Translations under genes and position numbers: made by a program
Shown here: one piece after another, positions 9,752-18,489 of the stretch
Layout of the letters: the number at the start of each line of letters is the position of its first letter
Position numbering within the stretch: the first letter of the stretch is position 1
Source of the DNA: Candidatus Nitrotoga sp. AM1P
Lineage (GTDB): Bacteria; Pseudomonadota; Gammaproteobacteria; Burkholderiales; Gallionellaceae
DNA length: 64,000 nt
Reading direction: 5' to 3'
Assembly: GCF_013168275.1 (NCBI RefSeq)
Contig: NZ_AP019547.1
Span: 868,001-932,000, forward strand
The notes under the pieces: generated by a model
Seen by the model: only the letters and a program-made list of their open reading frames with translations
Database searches by the model: none
Told to the model about the DNA's origin: nothing

Positions 9752-10481
9752 GTTTTTTCATCTTTAAGTCTTTTGATGCGAGTACATCGTCCAAAGCAAG
9801 TCCAGTCAGGCTGGAAATAGTGCGCCACAAATAATAAAAAATTATCATCATGAGCATGGACGGAATCGCGATCACTGGGTAACTTAGTAAAGTTAATTGT
9901 CCCAGCTCCTCATTGAAGGCAACACTACCTGTCGGACTGACAACAATCCACTTTGCGAGAACGTAGTTCATCCCTGAAGAAAAGAAAAACGTCCCGCTAA
10001 GCAGGTAAGAAGCGTTTAATAATCGAGCTTCAAAGGCCTCAGTCTTATTATTCTCAACAAGTTTCTGTGTAATTTTTTCAATGTCGATAACGGTTGGGTT
10101 ATATAGCAATGTTCTGATCAGAGGATAACGTGAATAAGTAGAAAGGAGCACCGCAATACCAATCAGGCCTGGAATAGCCGCCTCTTTGATTGCCAACCAT
10201 CGGGTACTCAATGTCAGTAACCCAATACCACCTGTCAGCAACGTGCTGATCAAACCAAGAAGTGCTATGAAGTTAAATTTTTTGTATTTCAAATACTCAA
10301 ATAAGCCCCATATTAACGGAAAAGCCAAGGCTATAATTAGAGCACCGCTCGCACCAAGACTATTCTCGTTGCTGAATTTCATAAGAACAACGGAAGGGAT
10401 AAGAATACTGACTAACAAGTCAATAAATGGACGTGGGATATGATTTAGGGCTTTTTTTTCCTGCGCGAGTGGATCAATCAT
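9744..10481 (-). CDS. Conserved membrane protein, VC0807-like
   Basis: About 245 residues with six or seven predicted hydrophobic helices and charged loops (for example IEKITQKLVENNKTEAFEARLLN), resembling the VC0807/septation-protein-A-like membrane family. No enzymatic motif is visible. I prefer the ATG at 10481 (MIDPLAQEKK) because an AGGAAA site lies just upstream of it. An alternative GTG at 10514 would add 11 residues. The gene overlaps the tiny membrane ORF at its 3' end. Function unknown. Confidence 0.65.
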   Translation of the reverse strand: MIDPLAQEKKALNHIPRPFIDLLVSILIPSVVLMKFSNENSLGASGALIIALAFPLIWGLFEYLKYKKFNFIALLGLISTLLTGGIGLLTLSTRWLAIKEAAIPGLIGIAVLLSTYSRYPLIRTLLYNPTVIDIEKITQKLVENNKTEAFEARLLNASYLLSGTFFFSSGMNYVLAKWIVVSPTGSVAFNEELGQLTLLSYPVIAIPSMLMMIIFYYLWRTISSLTGLALDDVLASKDLKMKKHE

Positions 10482-10656
10482 AAAAATTTTCCTGGGCGTA
10501 ATCCCAATTTTCACTAATCACTTTTGAATAGCCACCTTAGGTCATTCAAACGAAAACAATCACAAATATGGATACGTTTAACTCATTATTAATTTTAGTG
10601 ATATCTTTCATGATGACGTAATGCAAGCCAAGACACCATATTTTTCAGAGGTTTTT

Positions 10657-11283
10657 TCACTTTCTACGCCAAACGCTCGCCAGCCAAGGCTGCTGTTCTC
10701 GCGGCAGGTTGTCAGGGCGGTAATAGTGAATAAGCTCAGTAAATCCAGCGTCTGACATGAGGTACCGCCAAGTATCAAGATTGTAATATACGCCGTAGCG
10801 CCCGTGGTTCCATCCTTCCTCGTTATGCCCGTGTGGGTTGGAACTAAACAGAACAGCGCCCGGTTTCAGCGTCGTATGCAACTCATGTAAGATACGTGGC
10901 AACACTTGACTGGGCGCATGGAAAAGTGAGGCGTTGGCGAACACTCCATCGAAATATTTGGCCGGAAGATCAAGCTTGAGGAAATCCTGCTGCCACACTT
11001 CGCAGTGGCTGTAGTCGCGCGCCATCGCAGCGAAACGCTTGCAGCCATCCAAGCCCGTTGCCATGTGCCCCATTTGTGCAAACACCTTGAGGTCTCGCCC
11101 CGGCCCACAGCCAAAATCCAGTATATTGAAAGGCGGCCCAACCTCGATGTAGTGCAGCAACGACATGATATTTTGACTAACATCGTGATTACGTGTGCCT
11201 ACAAAAAAATCTTCGGCGTGCTGGTTATAGTACTTTAAGGTAAGCGTGGATATTTTTTCTAAATCTTCCAAATTCAACTTCAT
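10657..11283 (-). CDS. Class I SAM-dependent methyltransferase
   Basis: A 208-residue cytosolic protein with the Rossmann-like SAM-binding motif I (ILDFGCGPGRDLKVF, about residues 53-67), an acidic residue ending motif II (TGLDGCKRF), and the post-motif region FDGVFANASLFHAP typical of type-11 methyltransferases. The substrate is unknown. It is flanked by gaps of more than 140 bp on both sides and appears to be transcribed alone. Confidence 0.85.
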   Translation of the reverse strand: MKLNLEDLEKISTLTLKYYNQHAEDFFVGTRNHDVSQNIMSLLHYIEVGPPFNILDFGCGPGRDLKVFAQMGHMATGLDGCKRFAAMARDYSHCEVWQQDFLKLDLPAKYFDGVFANASLFHAPSQVLPRILHELHTTLKPGAVLFSSNPHGHNEEGWNHGRYGVYYNLDTWRYLMSDAGFTELIHYYRPDNLPREQQPWLASVWRRK

Positions 11284-11427
11284 CTTGCATCTAAATTATT
11301 GTGTAATCGACGATTTAACTTTACTTTAATATTTAAAGAGCAAGGTCGTCCAGCTTGACTATTTTTTGATTTTTACATATCCAGATAATGAAGTTACAAA
11401 AACAAGCACATGAATTACTTATGGTAT

Positions 11428-12411
11428 TTAACCTAGCAGATGTTTTATTTGTTCCCTTTCTTTCAATAACTCACGATAATTTTCCAGCATATGTCGGTGG
11501 CCGAGTTCACCTATCGACAGATTCTGCACAATTTGGTAGTCGCCGTTATGACAAGTAACCGGGAAACCGTACACCACGCCTGTAGGTATATCATAACTTC
11601 CATCTGATAGTACGCTCATGGTGACCCAGTCATCATGGTGCGAGCCAAGTACCCAATCATGCATATGGCCAATAACTGCGTTGGCAGCGCTGGCAGCGCT
11701 ACTCAAACCGCGCGCTTCGATCACCACCGTACCACGCTTTTGCACGGTGGGGATAAATTCGCTTTCAATCCAGTTATGATCTGGCAAAATATCAAGGATG
11801 TTGCGCCCTCGTATCTCGGCATGGGACAGATCAGGGTATTGCGTACCTGAATGATTGCCCCATACCACCATTTTTTTGATATTGCCAATGGGCTGAGAAA
11901 GCTTACGCGCTACCTGCGCGATGGCGCGGTTGTGATCAAGCCGCATCATAGAGCTGATATTTTTCGGGTTAAGATCGGGGGCGTTATGTATGACAATTAG
12001 TGCATTAGTATTAGCCGGATTACCTACCACTAAAACTTTGACGTGGGGTGCGGCAAACGCATTGAGAATCTTGCCGTGTTCAGCGAAAATACCAGCGTTA
12101 ATCTCGATTAATTCATTGCGTTCCATGCCCTTGCTACGCGGACGCGCACCAATCAGCAACACAATTTCTGCATCACGAAAGGCAACCTTGGGGTCATCGG
12201 TAATGACAACCTGCTGCAACATGGGAAATACACAGTCTTCCAGTTCCATCGCTATTCCGCGCAATGTTTGCTGTGCTTGTGGTATATCCAGCAGTTGCAA
12301 GATGATGGGCTGTTCGTGTTCCAGCATATCGCCATTGGCGATGCGAAACAAAAGACTGTAACTGATCTGACCAGCAGCACCAGTGATAGCGATGCGAATA
12401 GGTGCTTTCAT
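11428..12411 (-). CDS. mdh: NAD-dependent malate dehydrogenase
   Basis: Oxidises malate to oxaloacetate in the TCA cycle. The 327-residue protein has the N-terminal dinucleotide motif ([17 protein letters not shown]), the [12 protein letters not shown] segment and the catalytic-histidine block ([17 protein letters not shown]) of the MDH type-2 group within the lactate/malate dehydrogenase superfamily. A good AGGAGAT ribosome-binding site precedes the ATG. It is divergent from cstA across a ~350-bp intergenic region. Confidence 0.96.
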   Translation of the reverse strand: MKAPIRIAITGAAGQISYSLLFRIANGDMLEHEQPIILQLLDIPQAQQTLRGIAMELEDCVFPMLQQVVITDDPKVAFRDAEIVLLIGARPRSKGMERNELIEINAGIFAEHGKILNAFAAPHVKVLVVGNPANTNALIVIHNAPDLNPKNISSMMRLDHNRAIAQVARKLSQPIGNIKKMVVWGNHSGTQYPDLSHAEIRGRNILDILPDHNWIESEFIPTVQKRGTVVIEARGLSSAASAANAVIGHMHDWVLGSHHDDWVTMSVLSDGSYDIPTGVVYGFPVTCHNGDYQIVQNLSIGELGHRHMLENYRELLKEREQIKHLLG

Positions 12412-12763
12412 AGCAATCTCCTACACGATGAATTATGCAGACATTCTGACAGTGTTTGTCAGTCAGGCAAAGGGGGAACTCAAGAGTTCAGTTTAAAGCC
12501 AATTTTAGTACAGGTTCAAATACGGGCCGAAAATGTTGCTATCAAATTGAATTGATATGGAAATTATAAATCATAACATTCGACAATACTATCTTAGTAA
12601 AGCTTGTCACTTTAATAATGACTGCCCTACAAATTTTAAGACAGATCGTTGCATAACTTAACATATAGAAAGCAGTAAATAGGTGCGAGGCATGTCATAA
12701 TCTATAGTTATATTCTTGCATAAAAATTACTTGCCAGAATCTCATCATGCAAAAAAATTTACT
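12412..12763. promoter_or_regulatory. Divergent mdh/cstA intergenic region
   Basis: About 350 bp that must hold the promoters of mdh (minus) and cstA (plus). A short dyad CTGACA-gtgtt-TGTCAG (12446-12462) lies ~35 bp upstream of the mdh start and could be an operator. I found no convincing sigma-70 pair and no coding frame. Confidence 0.4.
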
Positions 12764-14836
12764 ATGAAAAATTCATTGGTGGCCGTCCTTGTCTGGATTG
12801 CCGTCGCTTTGCTTGGATCCGCCGCATTGGGCGGTATAGCGCTGAATCGCGGCGAGTCGATCAACGCACTGTGGTTTGTCACAGCCGCGCTGTGCGTATA
12901 TGCGATTGCCTACCGTTTCTATGCAACATGGATTGCCACCAAAGTCCTACTCATTGATCCGACTCGTGCTACACCCGCAGAGCGACTCAATAACGGTCGA
13001 GATTATATTCCAACCAATCGCTGGATCGTATTTGGGCACCATTTCGCCGCCATTGCGGGACCAGGGCCTCTGGTCGGGCCGACTCTAGCTGCCCAGTTTG
13101 GTTACTTGCCAGGTACGCTATGGATATTATTCGGCGCAGTACTCGGGGGCTGTGTGCAGGACATGGTCACGTTATTTTATTCCACCCGTCGTAATGGCCG
13201 TAGCTTGGGTCAAATGGCGAGAGACGAACTGGGTGCCATCGGTGGTATTGCCGCACTAGCCACCACGCTGTTTATCATGATTATCCTCATCGCGGTACTT
13301 GGCTTGGTAGTGGTCAATGCCATGAAACACAGTCCCTGGGCTACTTCTACCGTGGCTGCCACTATCCCCATCGCTATGTTGGTGGGCCTATATATGCGTA
13401 CCATCCGCCCGGGCCGCGTGCTCGAAGGTTCGTTACTTGGCGTCATCTTGTTACTGTTAGCTGTGGCGGGTGGTGGATGGATTGAGCACCAACAGAACCT
13501 ACGCGAGTTTTTTGATTATCCCGGTCTACCATTAGCTTGGATGGTAATTGCTTACGGTTTTGCAGCAGCTATTTTACCCGTATGGCTGTTACTCGCGCCT
13601 CGCGATTACCTGTCTACCTACATAAAACTCGGTACTGTCATACTGTTGATGCTGGCCATTGTATGGATGCAACCGAACGTAAAAATGCCCGCATTCACCC
13701 AATTCGTCGACGGGACCGGCCCTATTTTTGGAGGTAAATTATTTCCTTTCGTGTTTATCACCATCGCCTGTGGTGCAATCTCTGGCTTTCATGCCCTTAT
13801 CGCCTCCGGCACTACGCCAAAGCTGCTTAGCAATGAGTGCGACATCCGCATGATCGGCTTCGGTGGCATGGCACTGGAATCTTTCGTTGCAATCATGGCG
13901 ATCATTGCAGCCACAGTGTTAGACCCCGGCGTGTTCTTTGCTATCAATTCTCCAGCTGGCGTAGTCGGCAAAGAAGCGGCAGATGCGGTGGCAAAAATTT
14001 CCAGTTGGGGCTTTCCTGTTACGGTGGTGCAGATGGACTTGCTGGCGCAGCAGATGGGCGAAGCTACCCTGTTCGCACGCACGGGCGGTGCGCCCTCACT
14101 GGCGGTCGGCATGGCCAGTATTTTCGGTAGTGCCTTTGGTCAAGGTATGCTTGCCATGTGGTATCACTTCGCCATCATGTTTGAGGCCATCTTCATTCTC
14201 ACAACGCTGGATGCCGGTACGCGTGTCGGCCGCTTCATGCTGCAAGACATGCTGGGCAATATTTGGAAACCGCTAGGACGCACCTCATGGTATCCATCAG
14301 TATTGCTGAGTAGCGGCATCATTGTGGCTGCGTGGGGCTATTTTTTATATATTGGTGTGATTGATCCGAATGGTGGCGTTAATATTCTGTGGCCGCTGTT
14401 TGGTATCTCGAATCAAATCCTGGCTGCCATCGCGCTGTGTGTCGCTACTGGCATCCTGATTAAGTCAGACAAGCTAAAATATGCTTGGATCACAGCTTTA
14501 CCACTTGCCTGGTTGATCATAATTACCAATAGTGCAGCGTGGGAAAAAATCACCAGCACAGATGTACGTATTGGCTTCCTCGCTGCTGCCAATGACCTCG
14601 CCACAAAACTCGCATCAGGTCTTCTTTCTCCAGAAAAAGCGACCATCGCACCACAACTCATCTTCAATCAGCGTCTTGATGCAGTACTGACCCTATTTTT
14701 TGTCTGCATGTTATGGTTGATCGTGTTCGACATGCTGCGTGTTTGTGTCCGCTACTTTACGGGCAAGCCGGTACCTCCGCTGTCCGAGGTGTCACACCAT
14801 TTGGCTGGAATGGAGAAAGCGTGGGTACGGGATTGA
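12764..14836 (+). CDS. cstA: Carbon starvation protein A (pyruvate/peptide transporter family)
   Basis: A polytopic inner-membrane transporter of the CstA/BtsT family, linked in other bacteria to pyruvate or peptide uptake under carbon limitation. Family signatures include GGIALNRGESINALW, the FGHHFAAIAGPGPLVGP block and STRRNGRSLG, followed by about 16-18 hydrophobic helices. A TTG at 12716 would extend the frame, but alignment to the E. coli CstA N-terminus from memory supports the ATG at 12764 (690 residues). The ribosome-binding site is weak at either. The next gene overlaps its end by 16 bp. Confidence 0.93.
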   Translation: MKNSLVAVLVWIAVALLGSAALGGIALNRGESINALWFVTAALCVYAIAYRFYATWIATKVLLIDPTRATPAERLNNGRDYIPTNRWIVFGHHFAAIAGPGPLVGPTLAAQFGYLPGTLWILFGAVLGGCVQDMVTLFYSTRRNGRSLGQMARDELGAIGGIAALATTLFIMIILIAVLGLVVVNAMKHSPWATSTVAATIPIAMLVGLYMRTIRPGRVLEGSLLGVILLLLAVAGGGWIEHQQNLREFFDYPGLPLAWMVIAYGFAAAILPVWLLLAPRDYLSTYIKLGTVILLMLAIVWMQPNVKMPAFTQFVDGTGPIFGGKLFPFVFITIACGAISGFHALIASGTTPKLLSNECDIRMIGFGGMALESFVAIMAIIAATVLDPGVFFAINSPAGVVGKEAADAVAKISSWGFPVTVVQMDLLAQQMGEATLFARTGGAPSLAVGMASIFGSAFGQGMLAMWYHFAIMFEAIFILTTLDAGTRVGRFMLQDMLGNIWKPLGRTSWYPSVLLSSGIIVAAWGYFLYIGVIDPNGGVNILWPLFGISNQILAAIALCVATGILIKSDKLKYAWITALPLAWLIIITNSAAWEKITSTDVRIGFLAAANDLATKLASGLLSPEKATIAPQLIFNQRLDAVLTLFFVCMLWLIVFDMLRVCVRYFTGKPVPPLSEVSHHLAGMEKAWVRD

Positions 14837-15147
14837 TTAAAAGAAGCGCGAGTGAATCATTGTCCACGGTAAGTGATTCTAGTTTGCCTGTATTGGAAAC
14901 TACCCAGGATATAAATAGGTACATCACGCAAAACGCTATATTCAGGACAAATAAAACCTGTATCGAACCATTCCCATTTTGGTCATATGTATGGCGCACT
15001 ATTCGTGAATTGAGTGGAGATGATGCTTACGAACGCTACATTGCACAACATGCCACCCATTATCATGATACGCCGCCGCTAGCACGCAAAGATTTTTTCC
15101 TTTACCAGCAACAACAAAAATGGAGCGGTATCCAGCGCTGCTGCTGA
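14821..15147 (+). CDS. YbdD/YjiX-family CstA partner with N-terminal extension
   Basis: The C-terminal ~60 residues (VWRTIRELSGDDAYERY ... WSGIQRCC) match the small YbdD/YjiX family that travels with CstA. The GTG at 14821 has a GGAG site 5 bp upstream and gives 108 residues, against about 65 for typical members, so there is a ~45-residue N-terminal extension of unknown role. The start lies inside the last codons of cstA, implying translational coupling. It may modulate the transporter. Confidence 0.82.
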   Translation: MGTGLIKRSASESLSTVSDSSLPVLETTQDINRYITQNAIFRTNKTCIEPFPFWSYVWRTIRELSGDDAYERYIAQHATHYHDTPPLARKDFFLYQQQQKWSGIQRCC

Positions 15148-15484
15148 GTTGTTACTGACCACAATACACACAGGTTGATGGACTTTATGTTTGAATTATT
15201 ATAAATTTCACAGATGTTTCCTAAAGTTTTCCATTGCGCAGCCGAGATTAATCTTACCTGTGCAACACTGCAAAAGTGGTTCATTTATTTCTTTCAGGGG
15301 TATTCAAGCTGAGCTGAATTGTCAAACATTCAATCTATTGGGTGCAAATTTATTTATAAATTTAACCACGTAAATTAGAGCGAACTCCCTAGGAAGACAT
15401 ATTTTGACTGAAGCTTAGATCAAATACTGAATCAGCCGCATGCACTGTACAAATTGGTAAGTGAGATTAACCGGGATTAGAGCA
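15148..15484. other. Intergenic spacer upstream of repeat copy 1
   Basis: About 340 bp of A+T-rich sequence between the ybdD-like gene and repeat copy 1. No coding frame or transcription signal could be supported. Confidence 0.4.
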
Positions 15485-15652
15485 AAAGAAAGAAGCCATG
15501 ATACACGACGATTGGACGGAAGTTTCTCGCTTAGCGAAAACATCCGTTCATCCTTCAACAAGCTCAGGACGAACAGATTTACTTCTTCTGTAAGTAGTTT
15601 AAAGTTAATTACCCATTCTATTTCTCGTAGAGCCAGATCAAATATTAATTAA
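15485..15652 (+). repeat. Interspersed repeat, copy 1
   Basis: Contains the core CCTTCaACAAGCTCAGGACG flanked on the left by GTTTCTCGCTTAGCGAAAA and on the right by AAAGTTAATTACCCATTCTA and a final ATTAATTAA. The left part translates as KKEAMIHDDWTEVSRLAK, a decayed version of the tail seen in copy 5. It ends at the ribosome-binding site of the receiver gene at 15662. Confidence 0.7.
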
Positions 15653-15661
15653 GGAGTTTGC

Positions 15662-16105
15662 ATGGTTGTTGAAGTTGGCACGAATAAGAACGGGGCAACA
15701 CAAATGATAGCGGCAAAAAATCTACGGGTACTGTTGTTGGACGACGACAAGTTTACACTCGAATTTGTTGGCGACATGCTGCTCGAACTAGGTGTTGCCG
15801 AAGTCATTAGGGCGGAAAATGGCGAACAGGGACTAGCTATGTTAGCCGGGTTATCATCACAGCCAGATATATTGATATGCGACCTCAGCATGCCTGGAAT
15901 GGACGGTGTTGGCTTCCTGATGCATCTTGGTATGCAGGGTTACGTTGGCGACGTCATCCTAATCTCAGGGGCCCAACAGCATCTGTTGTCCGGGATGGAT
16001 ATGTATTCCAGCAAGCTTGGCTTGATTCCTTTGGGGACGCTGATAAAGCCAATTGCACGCGATGAACTGGCAGCCGTTATTACCCGATTTTGTCAAGGCA
16101 AATGA
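15662..16105 (+). CDS. Stand-alone response-regulator receiver domain (CheY-like)
   Basis: A 147-residue single-domain receiver: acidic cluster LLLDDDKF (residues 27-29), phospho-acceptor D74 in ICDLSMPGMDG, and conserved lysine K129 in LIKPI. It has no output domain, so it must act through protein contacts or in a phosphorelay. AAGGAG lies 7 bp before the ATG. The HPt-bearing hybrid kinase at 18489-21716 is the nearest possible phosphodonor, but the link is only positional. Confidence 0.9.
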   Translation: MVVEVGTNKNGATQMIAAKNLRVLLLDDDKFTLEFVGDMLLELGVAEVIRAENGEQGLAMLAGLSSQPDILICDLSMPGMDGVGFLMHLGMQGYVGDVILISGAQQHLLSGMDMYSSKLGLIPLGTLIKPIARDELAAVITRFCQGK

Positions 16106-16210
16106 AAGTTGACTTTCTGCTATTGACGAGATTGCTGAAGTTCTATTTGAAGCGTAATGGTAACCCTTAGATAAATGCAAAATAAACTAAAAAAATTAGA
16201 CAGATTACAC

Positions 16211-16239
16211 ATCTGTTCGTCTTGAGCTTGCCGAAGGAT
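16211..16239 (-). repeat. Inverted fragment of the interspersed repeat core
   Basis: ATCTGTTCGTCTTGAGCTTG followed by CCGAAGGAT is the reverse complement of the repeat core seen in copies 1, 3 and 4. It lies 40 bp upstream of copy 2 and in opposite orientation to it. Confidence 0.65.
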
Positions 16240-16276
16240 AGCTGGATTGCTAAAGAGTAATCAAGGCTGGGGCCAC

Positions 16277-16445
16277 AGGAAAAAAGTGCATGATGCGCGG
16301 CTACTGGATGAAAATTTCTCGCTTGACGAAAAATAAATCTGCTCACTCCTCAATAGGTGATTCAGGGCGAATGGATTGACGTATTCTGCAGGAGATTGAT
16401 AGTTAATTACCGACTCTATCCCACATAGAACCAAAATAATTAATC
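16277..16445 (+). repeat. Interspersed repeat, copy 2 (degenerate)
   Basis: Matches copy 1 along its length: AAATTTCTCGCTTGACGAAAA on the left, a decayed core (CTCACTCCTCAATAGGTGA, CAGGGCGAATGGATT), then TAGTTAATTACCGACTCTAT, TAGAACCA and AATTAATCAA. The left arm still reads MMRGYW...SRLTK, related to the MMRGDW tail in copy 5. Confidence 0.65.
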
Positions 16446-16591
16446 AAACAGTCGTATTTGCTTTATCCGAAATTAAGCACGCTACAAATTCAATATTGAC
16501 AATATTTTCTGAGTAATTCATGGGTGCCCACAATTTGAATCTACAATTAAATATTTACGCTATTTGTGGATTTGATAAACCCAGGGGATAC

Positions 16592-16762
16592 ATGAACACA
16601 ATGCTGCTTTCACAAATCATGAAGTACGTGCCGTGGAATTCTCTTGGACGCATCTTCAGTCATTATGGTGAAGATGCCAGTATTACGCGCTGGCCATATG
16701 CCCTCTCCTACCAGTACGTGGCTTTTGTGCCAAAAATCCGACAGGCACAAAACTTGACGTGA
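16592..16762 (+). pseudogene. Truncated IS4-family transposase, N-terminal DUF4372-like domain
   Basis: From a well-placed ATG (AGGGG site upstream) 56 residues read MNTMLLSQIMKYVPWNSLGRIF and continue with the histidine/tyrosine pattern of the DUF4372 N-terminal domain of IS4-type transposases (typical form: MNxGKTLFAQxMxFLPW). The rest of the transposase is absent, so it is a relic. Terminal repeats were not found. Confidence 0.55.
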
Positions 16763-16832
16763 AAGACAGTGTACTGAACTCGATTATTATCAATCTGTGT
16801 TCGAAACTATTCGGCTGTATCCCATTTCAGCG

Positions 16833-17303
16833 ATGAAAAATCTTTTCGGTATCAATATTTTTACGTTGTTTTGGCGAGCCTGTTCACTTTACATGCTGGC
16901 GGCATTTCTGATTACTGCAAATTCTTATGCCGACAATCAAGAACCCGCTATTGTTGTTATTGCGTTCCCTTCGACCAGTGAGAACTCAATCTCCCGAAGC
17001 TCGTTACGCGCTATTTTTGGTATGCGTCTAAGCAAATGGCCAGCGGATACCCCGGTCAAGGTTTTCGTGATGAAGGATGATGTACCTGAGCATGGCGCAT
17101 TCAGCAAAAATATTCTGCAAGTATTCCCCCATCAATTACGATTAGCGTGGGATCGACAGGTATTTTCCGGACAGGGTCAATATCCAGAGCAAGTCGTCTC
17201 TCCGCAAGAAATGCTATCTAAAATAGCATCAACTCCGGGAGCGATTGGCTATATCAAAACAAGCGAGGTCACTAATAATGTGCGTATCCTTCAAATTCGC
17301 TAA
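16833..17303 (+). CDS. PstS-like periplasmic substrate-binding protein
   Basis: About 156 residues: a signal peptide (charged start, hydrophobic core LYMLAAFLITA, cleavage after SYA), then a small PstS-like phosphate-binding fold with ISRSSLRAIFGMRLSKWPADTPVKVF and a terminal TPGAIGYI segment, both characteristic of this family. Single-domain members like this are usually not ABC-transporter subunits. An upstream GTG at 16797 is possible but gives a poorer signal peptide. It overlaps the porin gene by 26 bp and heads a three-gene operon. Confidence 0.78.
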   Translation: MKNLFGINIFTLFWRACSLYMLAAFLITANSYADNQEPAIVVIAFPSTSENSISRSSLRAIFGMRLSKWPADTPVKVFVMKDDVPEHGAFSKNILQVFPHQLRLAWDRQVFSGQGQYPEQVVSPQEMLSKIASTPGAIGYIKTSEVTNNVRILQIR

Positions 17304-18489
17304 AACTGTAGCTAGAAGATTTGTCCCGTGTGTTTTATTGCTTTGGACTACGTCTACGCATGCCGTAAGCCTAATGGGTAACGAGTTACAGCTGCATGGA
17401 TTTCTTACGCAAGGCATGGTGATCACCAGCGACAATAATTTTCTCGGTCAGAGTAATAAAAAAGCGAGCACAGATTTTAGAGAAATAGGAGTGAATGCTT
17501 CCCTGCGGCCGACTTCAGACTTGCAGCTGTCCGCCGGGTTGCTTTCACATAAGGCCGGGGCGACCGATAACGGCGAAGTGCGACTGGATTATGGGCTAAT
17601 CGACTGGACTATATCGTCGAGCGAGCAAGGCCGTGGCGGGATTCGCTTGGGGCGGGTGAAGAATGCCTATGGACTGTATAACAAGACACGCGATGTCGCT
17701 TTCACTCGTCCCAGTGTTCTCCTACCGCAATCCATATATTTCGAGCGCACGCGCAACGTTACCGTTGCATCTGACGGAGCAGAACTTTATCTCGAACGCT
17801 ATGGTGAAGTCGGCAACCTTTTCGTGACCTTCGCCCTCGGGCAACCGCAGATTGGTAGTGAAGCGAGCAAGGTGGCCTTGGTTGGCTTGACCCCCAACGG
17901 AAGCTTCGAATCGAAATTGGTACCGATTTTACAAGTAATATACGAGATGGACGGTGGCAAGTATCGTCTCGGGTTTACCACCTCGCAACTTGATGCGCGC
18001 TACAATCCTGGCGTGAGGGATGTACTTCAGGCGGGGCGGATAAAGTTTACGCCGACGGTTTTTTCTGCCCAATACAACGCCGAATTCTGGAGCCTGACCA
18101 GTGAATATGCGCTACGACCAGTTTCAAACCGGAACTTTGGTCCAAATTCTCCAGATTCCACCATGCATGGCCAAAGCTATTATATTCAAGGTAGCTATCG
18201 GTTGGCTCCGAAGTGGGAAGCGCTGCTACGTTACGATGTGTTGTACGCTGATAGCGAGGATCGTGATGGCAAAGCATATGCTGCGGCCACGCGCCGGCCA
18301 GACTTTACGCGCTTTGCGAAAGACTGGACCACAGGAATACGCTTCGATTTGACCCCCGAGTTTATGCTGCGTGCAGAATATCATCGCATTGATGGCACAG
18401 GCTACTTGCCGGCTCAGGATAACCCTGACCCTCGGACTCTGGAGCGCCGCTGGGATATGTTCATGCTACTGGGGTCTTTTCGGTTTTAG
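17278..18489 (+). CDS. Outer-membrane porin-like beta-barrel
   Basis: The ATG at 17278 (GAGGT site upstream) gives 403 residues with a signal peptide cleaved after THA and alternating amphipathic strands ending in a C-terminal phenylalanine (LLGSFRF), the outer-membrane insertion signal. Family-like blocks include [16 protein letters not shown] and FARPS/FTRP-type segments. It lies between a PstS-like binding protein and a hybrid kinase, overlapping both. That suggests a role in uptake or sensing of the same ligand. Ligand unknown. Confidence 0.78.
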   Translation: MCVSFKFAKTVARRFVPCVLLLWTTSTHAVSLMGNELQLHGFLTQGMVITSDNNFLGQSNKKASTDFREIGVNASLRPTSDLQLSAGLLSHKAGATDNGEVRLDYGLIDWTISSSEQGRGGIRLGRVKNAYGLYNKTRDVAFTRPSVLLPQSIYFERTRNVTVASDGAELYLERYGEVGNLFVTFALGQPQIGSEASKVALVGLTPNGSFESKLVPILQVIYEMDGGKYRLGFTTSQLDARYNPGVRDVLQAGRIKFTPTVFSAQYNAEFWSLTSEYALRPVSNRNFGPNSPDSTMHGQSYYIQGSYRLAPKWEALLRYDVLYADSEDRDGKAYAAATRRPDFTRFAKDWTTGIRFDLTPEFMLRAEYHRIDGTGYLPAQDNPDPRTLERRWDMFMLLGSFRF

